This document shows positions 1-12,644 of a stretch of 64,000 nucleotides of DNA, one piece after another; within the stretch, counting starts at the first letter, position 1; the number at the start of each line of letters is the position of its first letter. Under the pieces are notes generated by a model that worked only from the letters and a program-made list of their open reading frames with translations, did not search any database and was not told where the DNA came from. The DNA is taken from NCBI GenBank assembly GCA_941918925.1, contig OW799234.1, forward strand, positions 85,386,497 through 85,450,496, given 5' to 3'. The position numbers were made by a program, and so were the translations under genes. The stretch is from Phyto melanocephala (lineage: Eukaryota; Arthropoda; Insecta; Diptera; Rhinophoridae).

Positions 1-254
1 ACACTAAATGTGTGCTTGCCTGTGATCCTTAATCTTCCGCTCGCCAACGCCGGACACTCGCATACTACATGAGCTGCCGTCTCGGCATCCTCTAACAATA
101 TGAAAATAATTATCTATGCAGATATTTTATTATTTTTTCATTATATTGAAGTTGTTATACAAAATTAAAAATATTAATTTATTTATTTATAATTAATTAC
201 ATAAATACAATTTTTGTAACTAATTTGGGAAAAATGGAGTACTAGCTAATTTAA

Positions 255-1370
255 ATTTTCTAGAACTGTTTGTCGACTTATTATGTCCTATTTATCTGGC
301 AGATCTCAATTTGTGGTCAGCAATACTGAGATTTCAGAAAGTTTTAATCTCCACTCTGGGGTTCCCCAGGGTTCTGTTTTAGGTCCGCTTTTGTTTATTT
401 TATATATTAATGATCTCTCTAACGTTGTAAATTCCTTTAAACGTACCCCTTTCCTTTTCGCTGATGATGTGTTTCTCCTATTTAGAGGAAATAGAAGATT
501 TAATGAAATATTTGAGAGCAACATAAACTCATGCTGAGAATGCATTAAGCTGTGGACTATTGACAATTTTTAAGCCATTAATACATCAAAGACTAAGGCT
601 TTCTACTGTTATAATATTCTCTTGCCTCTTTATGCGAGAAAAAGATTAGCATATGCAGTTTTAATGTCTCAAATTTTTTATAGTTTTGAAGTTATCTCTG
701 GCACTGTTGGTTTTCTTCTTGCTTCTTAAATGCTTGATTAATGCTATTGTTAGATTTGTCTATAATGTTCGCCGACGGGAGCATATTTCTGGTTTCGATA
801 GAGAGTTTTTAGGATGTTCTTTTAATAAATTTGTATGCATTCGCAATTTGTACTTGTTTTATAAGATTATAAAATATGGGAAACCTTTATCACTACGTAA
901 TGCGTTTTCTTTTTCTCCTCGTCGTAGGAATCCGCACCTAATTTTCCCTAAAATTCTTAGATCTATATACGCTAGGTCCTTTCTTGTTAGAATTATTAAG
1001 AACTGGAATTGCTTGCCATTGGAATTACGCATTTTTACTCATTCTAATAACGTTTTCAAATTAAAACTTATGAGACATTTTGCTGCTGTCTAATTCTTCT
1101 TTTGAACTGTGGTGATGAGCCTCCCTAACTGGACTATTTTTTTTTTGTATTACTTTTTATATTATTACCTTAATATATGACCTAATGTTTTAATGCTTGG
1201 GGAGCAAATATATGAGACAGTTTGTTATTGAAATTGTAAAATAATGTATATAATGTATAGTATATTATATTTTTATTATAAGGCTATGCTTAGGCGTTTT
1301 CTAACTATGTAATATATTATAATTGGCCTTTGTGCCTTTATATTACGGAATTAAAATAAATAAATAAATT
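255..1370 (+). mobile_element. 5'-truncated jockey-like non-LTR retrotransposon
   Basis: Only the 3' part of a LINE-type element remains. It begins inside the reverse-transcriptase domain and ends in a short TAAA/AAATA repeat tail near 1350-1370, as non-LTR elements of the jockey and I groups do. No inverted ends are expected or seen. The 5' truncation is the usual outcome of incomplete target-primed reverse transcription. A second element with the same layout lies at 47842-48872. Confidence 0.75.
283..1093 (+). pseudogene. Reverse transcriptase C-terminal part, broken
   Basis: The first open segment (283-537) shows the RT signatures SGVPQGSVLGPLLF and FADDVFLL. The first is the conserved finger/palm motif; the second is the catalytic box, with F in place of the usual Y before ADD. 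A stop at 535-537 and frame changes separate it from a second open segment (686-1093). That segment matches the region after the RT domain of jockey-type ORF2 proteins: a basic NVRRREH-like stretch, then RSFLVRIIKNWNCLP and a short C-terminus. In an intact element this protein copies element RNA into DNA at the target site. The endonuclease domain and the N-terminal RT motifs are absent, so the copy is dead. Confidence 0.8.
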
Positions 1371-2243
1371 AACAGAAATTGAGACATTTTACTGGTTGCG
1401 TCTATTTTGTCAAATATTTACTTAATGTGAACTTCCTTAAGCCACATTTTCCCTTTTGTATTTAGTATATACCGACAACATTCATTTGCGTATAATTAAT
1501 ATTTTATAAAAACCTAATCACTTCAATGTTGTTACAATATTATTGCTAACATTATATAATCTTTACAAAAATACATATTAAAAAAAACAAGAACATTATT
1601 TTCACTTTTTATACCTAGATGCACAATATTTTAGCGGTATTTTGCAAACTTGATTTTTATTTTCATCTTTTGTAGGTACGAAGTTTTTTCGTATGTGTTT
1701 GTGTATTTTCTTATTTTGTTTATTTTTTTTTATAAGAAAATGCATTAGAAACAAATAGAGAGGACAAAAAGTAGAGATGAAAATAGAGTGAAAAACCCCG
1801 CACGGTCTAGGAGCTCCAAAAATAAACACAAATTTATAGCAAAAGATGTAGGTACAAAAAAAAAACAAAATAAAAAAAGAATCTGTGTACGCAATGAGGC
1901 ACACACACACACAATTATTTTTTACTGAGTTCTTTAGGATTTCTTAAAAACTTGGATCGTTTTTTTTTTATTTTAATAAATAAAAGTTAAATTTAAATGT
2001 TTTGTAAACAATAATAAACAGTTAAAGAACACGTATGTCATAAGTAGATAGATATTAAATATGTAACAGCAACAACGATTACAATGACCCCAGTGCCTTT
2101 TTAACCCCTTTTTCAATTGACACTACTGTTATATGTATCTCTTTCTTGAACTTTACACTCAAAAAACTTTGTTTTAACTTTGTCTTTTTTTATATTAACA
2201 ATTACTTTTAATGTTTTAGTTGATTATTATTTAATATTATTAG
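1371..2243. other. Non-coding AT-rich DNA
   Basis: Homopolymer runs and a short (AC)n near 1900. I see no gene. The open frame on the minus strand at 1602-1910 is a product of low complexity. Confidence 0.6.
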
Positions 2244-2368
2244 CCAACCGCAGTGCAGCAGCTCTAAATAAGAGTTGTAAAAGTAAAAATTATTTAGTAA
2301 CGAAATTACGGCAAACACACGTCCGACCACAAGAGCAAAATCTACAACACAGAGTTAAAAAAGTTTAA
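2244..2368 (+). CDS. Possible orphan terminal coding exon (weak)
   Basis: A good 3' splice-site look (pyrimidine/AT-rich tract ending TTATTAG at 2243) is followed by about 41 codons to a TAA at 2366-2368. The peptide is rich in Lys, Arg, Gln and Asn (for example RSAAALNKSCKSKN and RPQEQNLQHRVKKV), which is unusual for this AT-rich background. I do not recognise it and no partner exon can be linked. It could be the last exon of a gene lying to the left, or chance. Confidence 0.22.
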
Positions 2369-3814
2369 ACGATGTACAAAAATTCGCCTGCAAAGCACAA
2401 GAAAAAAAGACTACTAATATAATATTTGTTGTAGATATTTTTATATTTAGAATCAGCCATTTGCTAGCGGCATAATTTCAACATATCGCTCGGCGTTCCT
2501 ACTATGTACAGTAGTGGGCAAAAAAATTCGGTTTTTTTCTTTAAATGCCTAAAAAATTTAAGATGCTAGTTCTTCGTTTCCAATTAAGACATGGCACCGT
2601 CTGTTTTCATATCAGCTATAATCGACATGACCACAAACCGCATTATGTAGTTATTTTCCTTAAATGTAATCTTAGGTAAGTAGATAATGCAAATCGTTTT
2701 CATTCATTTCATATGGATAACAAGAATTAAATTAATATTAAAAAAAAATTTTTTGTTGGAATTTTTGAATTAAATAATAAGTCTGTTTTCGTACTCCACA
2801 CTGGGATCCCTCGGGAACTCAATCCTACCGAAAAGCATTCCCGCACTTCGCGATTGTGTTCAAGAGAATCTTTAGAAATCTATAGGTATTTATAAAAAAA
2901 ATTCTAAATAAAGTGAAAAGCAACCAGAACATAAGTGTACATTTTTATATTAATAAGTTTTTTGTAGGCGTAACTCCATTTTTTTCTTACTTCACAGAAA
3001 AAGGAAAACAACTAAATAAAACTTAAAATAATGAAATGAATTAGCAAAGCTTTTTTGACAATTCCTTAAAGACTAATAAAAAAATAAAAGATATTCGTAA
3101 ATCCATTAAGTTGTATTAATTATAATAAAACAAATTGAATTTAAAAATAAACAAAAAATAACATTAATTAAAATTTTGTGAAAGAAAATTTTTAAAATTT
3201 GTTTTCCATGTATTAAAGTCTAACAAAAAATGGTTGTTTTTAATTTATATAATTCAATGATCTTATTAATGGACCATTAAGTATATATGTAATTACAATG
3301 ATGTAAACCGAAAAAAAGAAAATATTAATGACAAAGCGAGAATGTACTTGGTACACAAAATAAGAATTTTTCTAAGAGATCTGGACAATCATTATGACCA
3401 TTCAATATGTGAACTCTAAGTAGTATGATTGAATCTTACGTCTTTTCTCCAAAGAAATCAATCATATGTTATTATTATGTACGTATGTAATAACGTAGTG
3501 GCTTAAAATTGCGAATAATCTTTTAATGCGAAGTTTTTGCAAAAGAATTTAATAAAATTAACTATTTAAATTTAATATAAATACATATAAAATTAACTCC
3601 GAAAAAATTCTGTAAGCTTTTGGCACCCCCAGAAGAAATTTTTAGTTACGACAATGGCTAAGTGACACAACAGTAAAGTTGCGAAGCAATCAAGCTTCTT
3701 GTTGAATAATTTTAATTTATTATTTTATTTCAATTAAACTTAATATTATGTATGTTATTATATAATTATTAGTCTATAAGTTCAATGTTATAATGACATT
3801 TCCTACTATAGCCT
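2369..3814. other. Non-coding AT-rich DNA
   Basis: Nothing gene-like seen on either strand. Contains poly(A/T) runs only. Confidence 0.6.
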
Positions 3815-3936
3815 AAAACCAGGAGGGTTACTCCGTAATTCGATTCAAAACTAAAATTTTTAGAATTTGGATGCCTAATACATTGTAATGTTTTCTTTCG
3901 ATTCGAATTACGGAGTAACCTTTCCGCCACGGTTTC
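3815..3936. repeat. Foldback element (inverted repeat)
   Basis: The arms GGTTACTCCGTAATTCGA (3826-3843) and the matching reverse complement (about 3903-3920) are near-perfect and surround about 55 bp of AT-rich DNA. The whole could fold into one long hairpin. Such short non-coding foldbacks are usually MITE-type transposon remnants. Family not recognised. Confidence 0.6.
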
Positions 3937-6024
3937 ATTAAAAGCACTCTTTTTGATCTGGGCCTCAATTTTTGTTCGGTGAAAATGTGTGTCTTATATA
4001 TGTTTTAAAGAAGAAATATTTATGTAGGGAGGCATTTAATACAAAAATTTTTTTTATAAATTTAAAACTATATGAAAATTAAAAACAAAATTTTTGGCCG
4101 ATATTGTTTATTCCATGCATATCAACATGTTCGCACACATACATATGACATACATATGTATGTATTTATTGGTATATTTGCAGTGTTGTTAACTGAAAAA
4201 TTTCAAAAAGCACGTAATATCTTTTAAAATCACATCGCTCCAATTAGGAGCATAAGAAGCAGTTAAATTTATTTTAAATAATACATTTTTTAACAGCGTA
4301 CAAATTTAACTTTACAGTTGCCGATATAATTACTATTTTACAGAAAAATTTACAGCTTTAAGAAGCCAGTTGTGTTCTAGAATAATTTATTTTAAAACTG
4401 GCAACGAAACTGAAGTTATAATGCTATCGATAATCGACACATAAGTTTATAGATATTCTTTTTTTTATATCATCTGGCCAAACATCCTTTTGAATTATAA
4501 ATTATAATGCTATCATATGAAACTTGCTATCAATATAAATCAGGGTGTCAATTGTTGCTCTATAAAATGAAGACTGTTTGCAAATCAATTTTTGTTTTTT
4601 ATCTTTTTAATGCACCTCCATAAAAATGAATTTTTTAAATTATTCAATAAGTTTGATCAACTTGAAACTTTACTTACAAAATAAATTTTCAGCAATTTAA
4701 TATTATAAAAAGTAGGTGCTTTATGTCTCATAAATTTATTTTATATGCCTTTATTAAAAAAAATGAATAATAAATGTTAAGATAAGAATAATTTAATTGC
4801 AAATACAATTTGAACTTATATGAGTTCGCAGATGTTGGATCAAGATATTTATAGTTTAAAAACCAATTCTCAATTGCAGTGTTTTACTTCCACCGTTTTT
4901 TGTATGCAAAAAGATAGAAGTTCAACATTTGTATCCCTATCTTAACATGTTTTTTTCTAAAGGTTTGCTAGAATAATGCAAAGCAGAAATAAATTTACAA
5001 ACAGGTCCCTTTTCGATATTCTTGGCAGTGTAGAGGTTTCATTCTTCTTATTTTGTTTTAGCCAAGCCAAGAAACTTTTTGTCATCGATGGTGACTTATC
5101 TTGTAATGATTTTGCACTGCTTGGATCTTGGTTTGTCATTTGACAACTCTAAAAAGCAAAAACAAACATATTTATAAAAAAAAAAAATTTTTTGACTTCG
5201 CATTTAAAGAAAAGTTACCTCTAGCCAAACAACCACGACCAAAACTAATTTAATAGTTAATTATTGCTTTAAATTATTTATCAAGAAAAATTTTTGTATT
5301 TCTTTCCATTTCTTTGGTTTATTTTATACAGCTGACTGTGACATCTGAAATAAAAATTGTAGCAACAAAATAAATTTTGTTTTTACATTTTTGTATTTGT
5401 TGTAGAACTGCGATTACCTGATGAATAAATATGCCTTGAGAGGATATCAAGAAACGAGTATCGAAATTATATTACAATTAATAGTGTAAAATAAACAATC
5501 CACTTAAATAACAGTAACATTGTACATTTGTAATTTTCTTAGTTAATAGTTTTAATATAAGTTGAAAGTATTTTCAACTTAATATCATTTAACAAAGAGT
5601 AAATATTGTTTTCAATCAAAACATCAATTTGAATTTTAGTATTAGGTGTCAAAGAAAAGCACCATGCACTGAATTAAAATTTTTCAAAAAGCACTAATAA
5701 CAGTGCTAAAATCACCGAGTTGGCAATGCTGTTTAAGTGTACTCATGTTTGTAGAAAGTGGAAAATAAATTTTATTTTCTATACTCTCATAGAGATAAAA
5801 AGTCGTATACATAATCTGGGAATATAAACAAAATAATAATATCTGTTTTATTCTTGCTACTATTTGTTGTATTTTAAAAATGAAATTTATCTCGCTGTAG
5901 TTAGATGTTTAAGCGCACGTTAATATGTTTATTTTTTAATTTGTTAGTGGTTCATAGCATATTGTTCAATATTTATTGAAAGCAAACAATTTATCACTTG
6001 TACCAATACGTTTATTGTAAAAAC
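3937..6024. other. Non-coding DNA with possible transposon ends
   Basis: No coding potential seen. CAGTGTTGTTAAC at 4181 and GTTGGCAATGCTG ending at 5731 look like imperfect hAT-type inverted ends. Both are followed or preceded by a TTTCAAAAAGCAC subterminal motif (near 4200 and 5675). The flanking 8-mers do not match well, so an element here is only possible. Confidence 0.3.
5415..5438 (+). repeat. End of the CAAGG-family MITE
   Basis: This 24-base stretch is identical to the right inverted end of the complete MITE at 61912-62119, and the preceding bases GAACTGC also match. The opposite end is not found nearby, so this is a partial copy. Confidence 0.55.
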
Positions 6025-6716
6025 CAAGGTCTATTCATTAGGTTTATGCAATTGATCAGCTGATTTTTCAACATGGTTGTATTGCTATTATGAAAATGTC
6101 AAAAGTTATTTACTTTTTTCGCGCCATGTCTTTGGTAAAAACGTTATCAATTTAGTCTTACGTAAAGTTTTCTTAAACAGAAACTGAATCAATCTAAATG
6201 CCGCATTCATAAAAAATATTTTAGGTTTATTGAACGCTGATTTTACAAATGTTTTACAGACATTTTAAGACTTTTCAAATAAATATACCTTAGTTGTTTA
6301 GATGTTATTGTATTTTTTTTTAATTTATGGTTGTTAACATTTGTTTTACTACGACAAGATTTTCTTATCGGACGGATTTCTTATCTTGACCAGCTAAACA
6401 TTATAAAAAGACCTTAGAACTAAAAGTAGAATGCAATTATATTATATTCTGTGAATTATATGTTGGCATTTGTATATTTACAGTGCTGCTATTTCGGATT
6501 TATCTTTTGCTGTGCCTAATTTCAGACAAAAATTACAGTTTTTAAATACCTACATCTAAAATTTTATTAAAAAGCTTGATGCTTTATTTATTCCCTTTGT
6601 ATGTTTACTTTTTTATACTAAATGTTTTTATCAGATTCAAAAGTTTCACACCAACAAACATTCCTGTTGTTATTGGATTGTTTTAGTTATGCTGTCACCT
6701 GATTAAATATGCCTTG
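6025..6716. repeat. Possible CAAGG-family element
   Basis: The left end CAAGGTCTATTCATTAGGT and the right end ACCTGATTAAATATGCCTTG are imperfect inverted repeats. Both are related to the ends of the MITE at 61912-62119. The roughly 690 bp between them is AT-rich and has no coding frame. It may be a longer, older family member or two separate relics. Confidence 0.4.
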
Positions 6717-7118
6717 GAGTAGCTTATGTAAAATAAATCATGTTTCTGACGTTCTTTTCGGCTGTTTGTGTTTTTTCGAGTCCACTGTATTTGCTTTATT
6801 CTTGTTAAAAACTTTATATTTATTCGTGCCATCCTGTTAAACATGTTTTCATCAGTGATGACAACTTTTTATTACTTATTAACGATCATTAAACAAAATA
6901 CATCCATTTTTGCGATAATCCCTTGCGCTTAATTGTCATTGACATTTTTTTCCATTTGTTATACTATTTACGTATTAAAAAAATAATTCGTTATATGTAT
7001 ACAGATACAACATTTGTACGTTTATATAAAAAGCTTTTAATAATTTTTTGGAGCTAGATTGAAAAATTTAACGTATATAATTTATACACAAGTCCATCAT
7101 GCCAGATTGAATCAAAAC
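6717..7118. other. Non-coding AT-rich DNA
   Basis: No gene or clear repeat seen. Confidence 0.5.
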
Positions 7119-7978
7119 AAGTAAGAGCATAATATTCTGCTGACCCGAATTTTTTATATCCCACCACCAATTTTATGTACTTTTATAGCACAAAATTTAT
7201 AATTTTGTTTTTAACAGTATTCGCTATGGAATAATCTCTTCATACCAAAATATGTATCACTTTCTCTGTATAACTTCAATATGCTAGTAAACAGTAGATT
7301 ACATAAAACTGGGCGTTAAAGTAGGCGTGTCAATGTAGTTTTTACTAATAAATTTAACTTAGATATTTCCTCTATTCTTCCAAAAACTTTGTTCATAGAG
7401 AAATTATATGAATTTAAGATAAAGCGTTCTATGGGAGGTGGGCGTAAAAGTAGGGATGTCACATTAATTTTCAGTTAGTATAAAGCCTTTGACAAAAAAG
7501 CAATGTTTGCAAGATTTCAGAATCATACATCTAATTTTGTCAGTTTTAAATAATAATAATAAATACGGAAAAAACAAGGTGCGGAATAAATTTTTTCTTC
7601 ATTTTGATCTATAACACCTTTCCTAATGCATAGATTTAAGCAATTTTTAGAGAAAAATTATTTTTTACTCAGGAAATTTACATTTAAAATTTATTCGGTG
7701 TTGAAGGACATTGTTTTTTTTTTGGTCTACTCTTGCATTAAGAGCTATAACTCTCTTCCTTATATTCCGATTTAGCCCATTTTCAATACCAAACAAACCT
7801 TGTGTATTAGAAATAATTTTAGCTTTTTCGGTTACAGCTCTATCGAACTTTTAACAGATCATAGCTTGGTCTTAAAATTAACTTGATGGGGTTCAAAATA
7901 GATATTTCAATGTGTTACAAACGGAATTGCAAAATGAATATGGGGGCATATTTTTTTGGTGGCGGGTACAAAAAATTA
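7119..7978 (+). repeat. Old dispersed repeat, third family
   Basis: The left end has ACAAGTAAGAGCATAATATT followed by ATATCCCACCACC; the right end has GGTGGCGGGTACAAAAAATT. The order matches the main repeat family (ACAAGTAAGAG, then a TATACCC-type motif; GGGTATAAAAA at the far end), but the sequence differs. The interior has no open frame and holds motifs such as GGTGGGCGTAAAAGTAGG. I read it as a diverged relative of the families at 8632 and 16233. Confidence 0.45.
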
Positions 7979-8631
7979 TAGAAAGTATTGCTTAATACAA
8001 AATACATGTATATTACTTATATAAGTACTATTTTTATTACTTCCTATGTTTTATGATTAAACAAGCAAATTAACAAAACTTTTAATATTACAATTGTAAA
8101 AAAATTGTTTTAAAACCAAAAATTTTAATATATGGAATTAACATTAAAATTAACAACAGTGACTGATTATTTTTCGCCAGGGATGGACAATTGAGATTCT
8201 TAATTAGTACTGAAACCCCAAAAGAAGATATGTTTGGTTGAGTTGTTACTTTAAAAAAAATATAAAAAGCAAGCTAAACGAATTATTTTTATAGGAACAT
8301 ATTTTTTAAATTTAAATTAGGTATTTAATTTTTAATCTTTTTTAATTCGCATGTTTTATCAATTCGTTTTTAATTCAAGAATTTTTGTAACGTTTTGAGC
8401 ACTATAAGTTAGGTTGTCGTGTCAAAATATCTCTTATGTTACATTATCTTTCATATCTTTTATATTGATGAGCCAAGATTAATACAGTTTAAAAAAATGT
8501 TAAAGCGAATTTTCCCTTACCAAATTTTACAAACGGTTTTAGAGTTAAGCTTATATATGTACGTATGAATAAATGTCATTCAATGTCACACATTTTCTAT
8601 TTGACAATAATTTCGGAAATAACGAATGAAA
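7979..8631. other. Non-coding AT-rich DNA
   Basis: No gene or clear repeat seen. Confidence 0.5.
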
Positions 8632-9459
8632 ACAAGTAAAAGTGCTATATTCGGCCGTGCCGAATCTTATATACCCTTCACAACGTGTAGCCATGCAATA
8701 ACAGTAGTTTGTGTCACCATTCATCCCATATGAAATACGTACATACATATATAAAAACATCCCATTGTAAAATTATAAATTCTCGTATGTATGCTAAAAA
8801 AAAAAACAAAAAAAAATAAAAAAAAAAATTTAAAAAAAAAATTAAAAAAAAAAAATTTAAAAAAAAATTATTATATATACATATATATATATATATAAAA
8901 CAAAAAAAAAAAAATAAAAAAAAATTAAAAAAAAAAAATTAAAAAAAAAATAATAATAAAAATTTAAATAATATATTAAATAAAAAAAAAATAAATAAAA
9001 AAAAAAATTTTAAAAAAATTAAAAAAAATTTTTTTTTGGCTCAACTGGGATTCGATGCCACGTTTTCTCTAACCAGTATTTACGTTTGTATGTATGTATG
9101 TTGTTGTTGTAATGTTGTTTTTGTGAAAAAAAATCGAGGTGGTCGTGGGTTTTTGGTCATATCTCAGTTGTTTATGTACCAATGTTTCTGATTTTCAATA
9201 CCGTTCTACTCCCGAATATTTCTGATATTTTAATACCTCACCCGGGTCCGAGCGATGTCGGGAGTCTTCAAAAAGTTGATTTCAACATACACACGGACAG
9301 ACGGTCAGACGGACAGACTGACAGGGCTTAATCGACTCCCCTATTCATAAGCTTTCAGAAAATATATACTTTATGGGGTCGGAAATGAAAATTGTAGAAA
9401 TTTCACACGGAATGACAAACCTATATATACCCTTTTTCACTGTGTGAAGGGTATAAAAA
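8632..9459 (+). mobile_element. Dispersed repeat family 1, copy A (DINE/Helitron-like)
   Basis: A full-length non-coding copy. In order: ACAAGTAAAAGTGCTAT, the perfect hairpin ATTCGGCCGTGCCGAAT (8649-8665), TATACCCTTCACAACG, about 230 bp of A-rich DNA with (AT)n near 8875-8897, GGGATTCGATGCCACG, an (ACGGACAG)-type tract at about 9290-9330 (the reverse strand reads GTCY repeats), the core containing CTTTATGGGGTCGGAAATG, and a closing TATACCC...GGGTATAAAAA hairpin. Neither the open frame across 8551-8760 nor that at 9345-9557 is real. Terminal hairpins without protein-coding capacity fit non-autonomous Helitron/Helentron elements. That assignment is inference. Confidence 0.7.
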
Positions 9460-12400
9460 ACCCAACCTTCCGTGTCACAAAATTTACTTATTAGGGGAAA
9501 GTTATTTTTTTTAATAATTTTTACATTCCCCTTAACCGAAGTTGACCCAAATTTCAAAACTTTCGTTTACAACTTGTAATTTGTAAAATAAAATATCGCT
9601 ACTAAATTGTGAATATAATGAAAATTTGCGCACGGATTTAATGTTTAAAATATGTTTGAATGCATATACCTATTTAATATTATTGTATAATAAAAGAGCG
9701 TTGTTTTATATATATGTTCTATGTACATAATTAGATTTTTTTCTCTTTTTTGTTTAAAAGCATTTTTATTTTATTTAATACTAGCAAAATATCAAAAGAA
9801 ATTTGTCAAATAAACCTACAATAAACCTTAATTTTTTTTAATACGCCAGATAGATTTTTATTTATATATGATTTTGGTTCAAAGATACTCTTATTACAGA
9901 ATTTCGTTTTGCTGGTACTTTTAAATTTTAGTGAAAAAGTACTATTGTACTAAAATTTTCAACCATGTCTTGCGAATTAGTTACAAAACGAAAGCAAAAT
10001 AACATTTCTTATTTGCTTTTTTCCAACTATTCCTTCTATTTTTTTAGTTTTGAATTGGTTTTTCGATTGAAAAGGTGTTTTCGGTGTAAATTTGTTTTGC
10101 TAAAAGCTTGTGCTTAAATTAAAAAAGCGTATAAAACAAACAAAAATCATACAAAAAAGAAACAAACAATTAAAAATGTAAATACGTAAAAGTGTTTAAC
10201 AAAAAAAAAATTAAGATGTTTGAACAATTAAATTTCTTATACTGTTAAAATAACGTTTTAGTAATAAATTGAGTGATTTTGTTGTTGTTATTGTTATACT
10301 TTATCTTAACTTTCGGCCATTTATAATAAACAAAAATATAAAAGTTGTAACAAGCTTAGCTTGGAATGTTACAAAACCGACATAAAAAGACAACAACTTT
10401 TTTTCTGTTTGTCGCTGCTAATTTAGCCATCTTCTTGCGACTTCGTTTTAGTATTTGAAATGACCATTCCGAAATTGCTGGATGGGATGGATGATTATAG
10501 TTTATTGGTTATGTGGAGAAGTGTTGCCGACTAACATATGTGTAATTGTTAAAATGAAAAAAAGAAAATGATAGATTTCTTTAAGTAAAAATTATATCTA
10601 AGTTTATCGGAATACATACTCTATAAATGGAAATTGGAATGAAATTTTTTTTAAAGAAATTTAGTTTAGTTTGTTCACGTAATAGAAATATGTGGCGTTA
10701 TATTTCGGAATTCAAATTAATTAATAAAAACTGATTCACAATTTATGCATATAGGTATCTGTGATGTCCATTGCCAAAGATGTCACTGTGTTCAAGGACC
10801 ATACAGAGCCTTATACAAATAAATTACATTTATTAGTTGGGTATGAACCCTGAATTTCCTAACTATTCTTGATTTGACACTACCTCAAATTTGACACTAC
10901 GTCAAATTAGTGCTGCCGAAATACTTATTCGGTATATATTTGAGTAGATGCAAAATTCATTGCAGAAAACATTTTGTGGTTAATTAAATTAAATAAATTG
11001 TATGCTTTTAATACTTAAATTTTTTTTTTTTAATTTTAATAAACAAGTGTAATATATTTGTTTCTTAAAATTATATTATATACATATGTATATTATTACA
11101 GAACGCTATCTTGGCGCTTTTGAAATTTTGAGACGAAACATACCTACAACAAGATAGTTTTAAAAATAACTGGTACCTAAATTAAACAGAATAGTTTTGA
11201 CACTAGCTGCAAATTTTAGTAAAAAAAAATTTAAAGGGACATGCATTGACAGGATCAGTATATTTTTCTCAAAACGCTAAAAAAATTATATTTTTTATTT
11301 TTTTAGCGAACCAGTTTTGCATATTAAAACAAAATTTACATAATTTTGTATTAAAAATTTCTTTTTTTTTTATTATTTTGTATATTTTTTCTATAAAAAT
11401 AGAAACCTATAAACGATTTTAAAAATAGTTTTTTTTTTACAATTACGATATTACAAATTTTTTAATTGGAAATGCGATTTTACACAACGCACATACATAT
11501 TTTGCAAATATTTGCTCAAATAAATACCTATTTATTTTATATTCTGTTGTCTTAAATATAATATGAATAATCATAACACATAACAATGAACTGATATTGC
11601 GATTAAATTAAATCAAAAGAATTTTCAATTCATTTATCATTTATAATAGATAAAAATATATAATAGTAGTTACGTCTATCAGCACAAATATTTGCTAAAT
11701 GTGAACATACCTTTACTTAAATAAAGAATTTATCAAAATTTTTATAAAAAAATATGCAGTACAAATATTGATAGAAAGTATTTTTGTACGAAATTTAAGG
11801 AATATTTTGTACCTAGGTATAAACATTTGTTCAATTCACAACCTTAAAGTTGTTCATCGTCGGATTAGGAGTAGTTGTTTTTATGTATATTTTGTTGATA
11901 ATTTATCTACTAATATTTTCTACAGCACATAGGTACAAAAATTTTATCTAACGTCGTATAAAAACATCGAAGATAGAAAAAATAATCCAGTCGACGTTTT
12001 TTCTAATATATTAAATTAAATTTCATATGACTTTCGTATTTCGTATGACTCTTAGGATAGGTTACGAATTTTTATCATAAAAATACTGTAGATACCTACC
12101 TATAAAAATACATTGTTACTTTATAACTTCGCATATTATAAAAGCAACAATTTAATATATTTAAATAGGTACGAAATCTAAATTGTTATAAAATTTTCTT
12201 TAACCAATTGTAAAATTATGTCAATATGATATTATGTACCACATGTTAGCATACCTTGTCGATCATTCAAATAATAATGAGGAACTTTATCGAATATCCT
12301 ACTTACAAATACATAAATTATATGTGAATGTTTGGATGTTAAGATCTTTGTTACTCAGTCACGCAAAAACGGCTTAATAGAACTAAATTGAAATTTAGTG

Positions 12401-12644
12401 CTCACATACATAGATAACAACCTAGAAGAACACATATCTCGATAACTACTCAGACGAAGTAACGTTCACATGTTAGTCTTTCATAAATTTAGTATAAAAT
12501 TTTAGGTATTAAGAAATTAACAAAAACTGCTTTAAAAGCAAAATAAGGGGACAAATTTGTATTGTAATCGTATAAAAACCTTTGGCAACACTGCTCCAAA
12601 TAGTTGGTTAGTTGTATAATGTTGTGTATGGAACAGCAAAATAA
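9460..12644. other. Long non-coding AT-rich stretch
   Basis: No gene seen. A 17-bp unit with TTTGACACTACSTCAAA is tandemly doubled at about 10872-10908. TA-rich runs near 11080. Confidence 0.5.

Noticed and set aside
1602..1910. 102-codon minus-strand frame
   Set aside because: Made of low-complexity A/T runs, with no motif; chance in AT-rich DNA.
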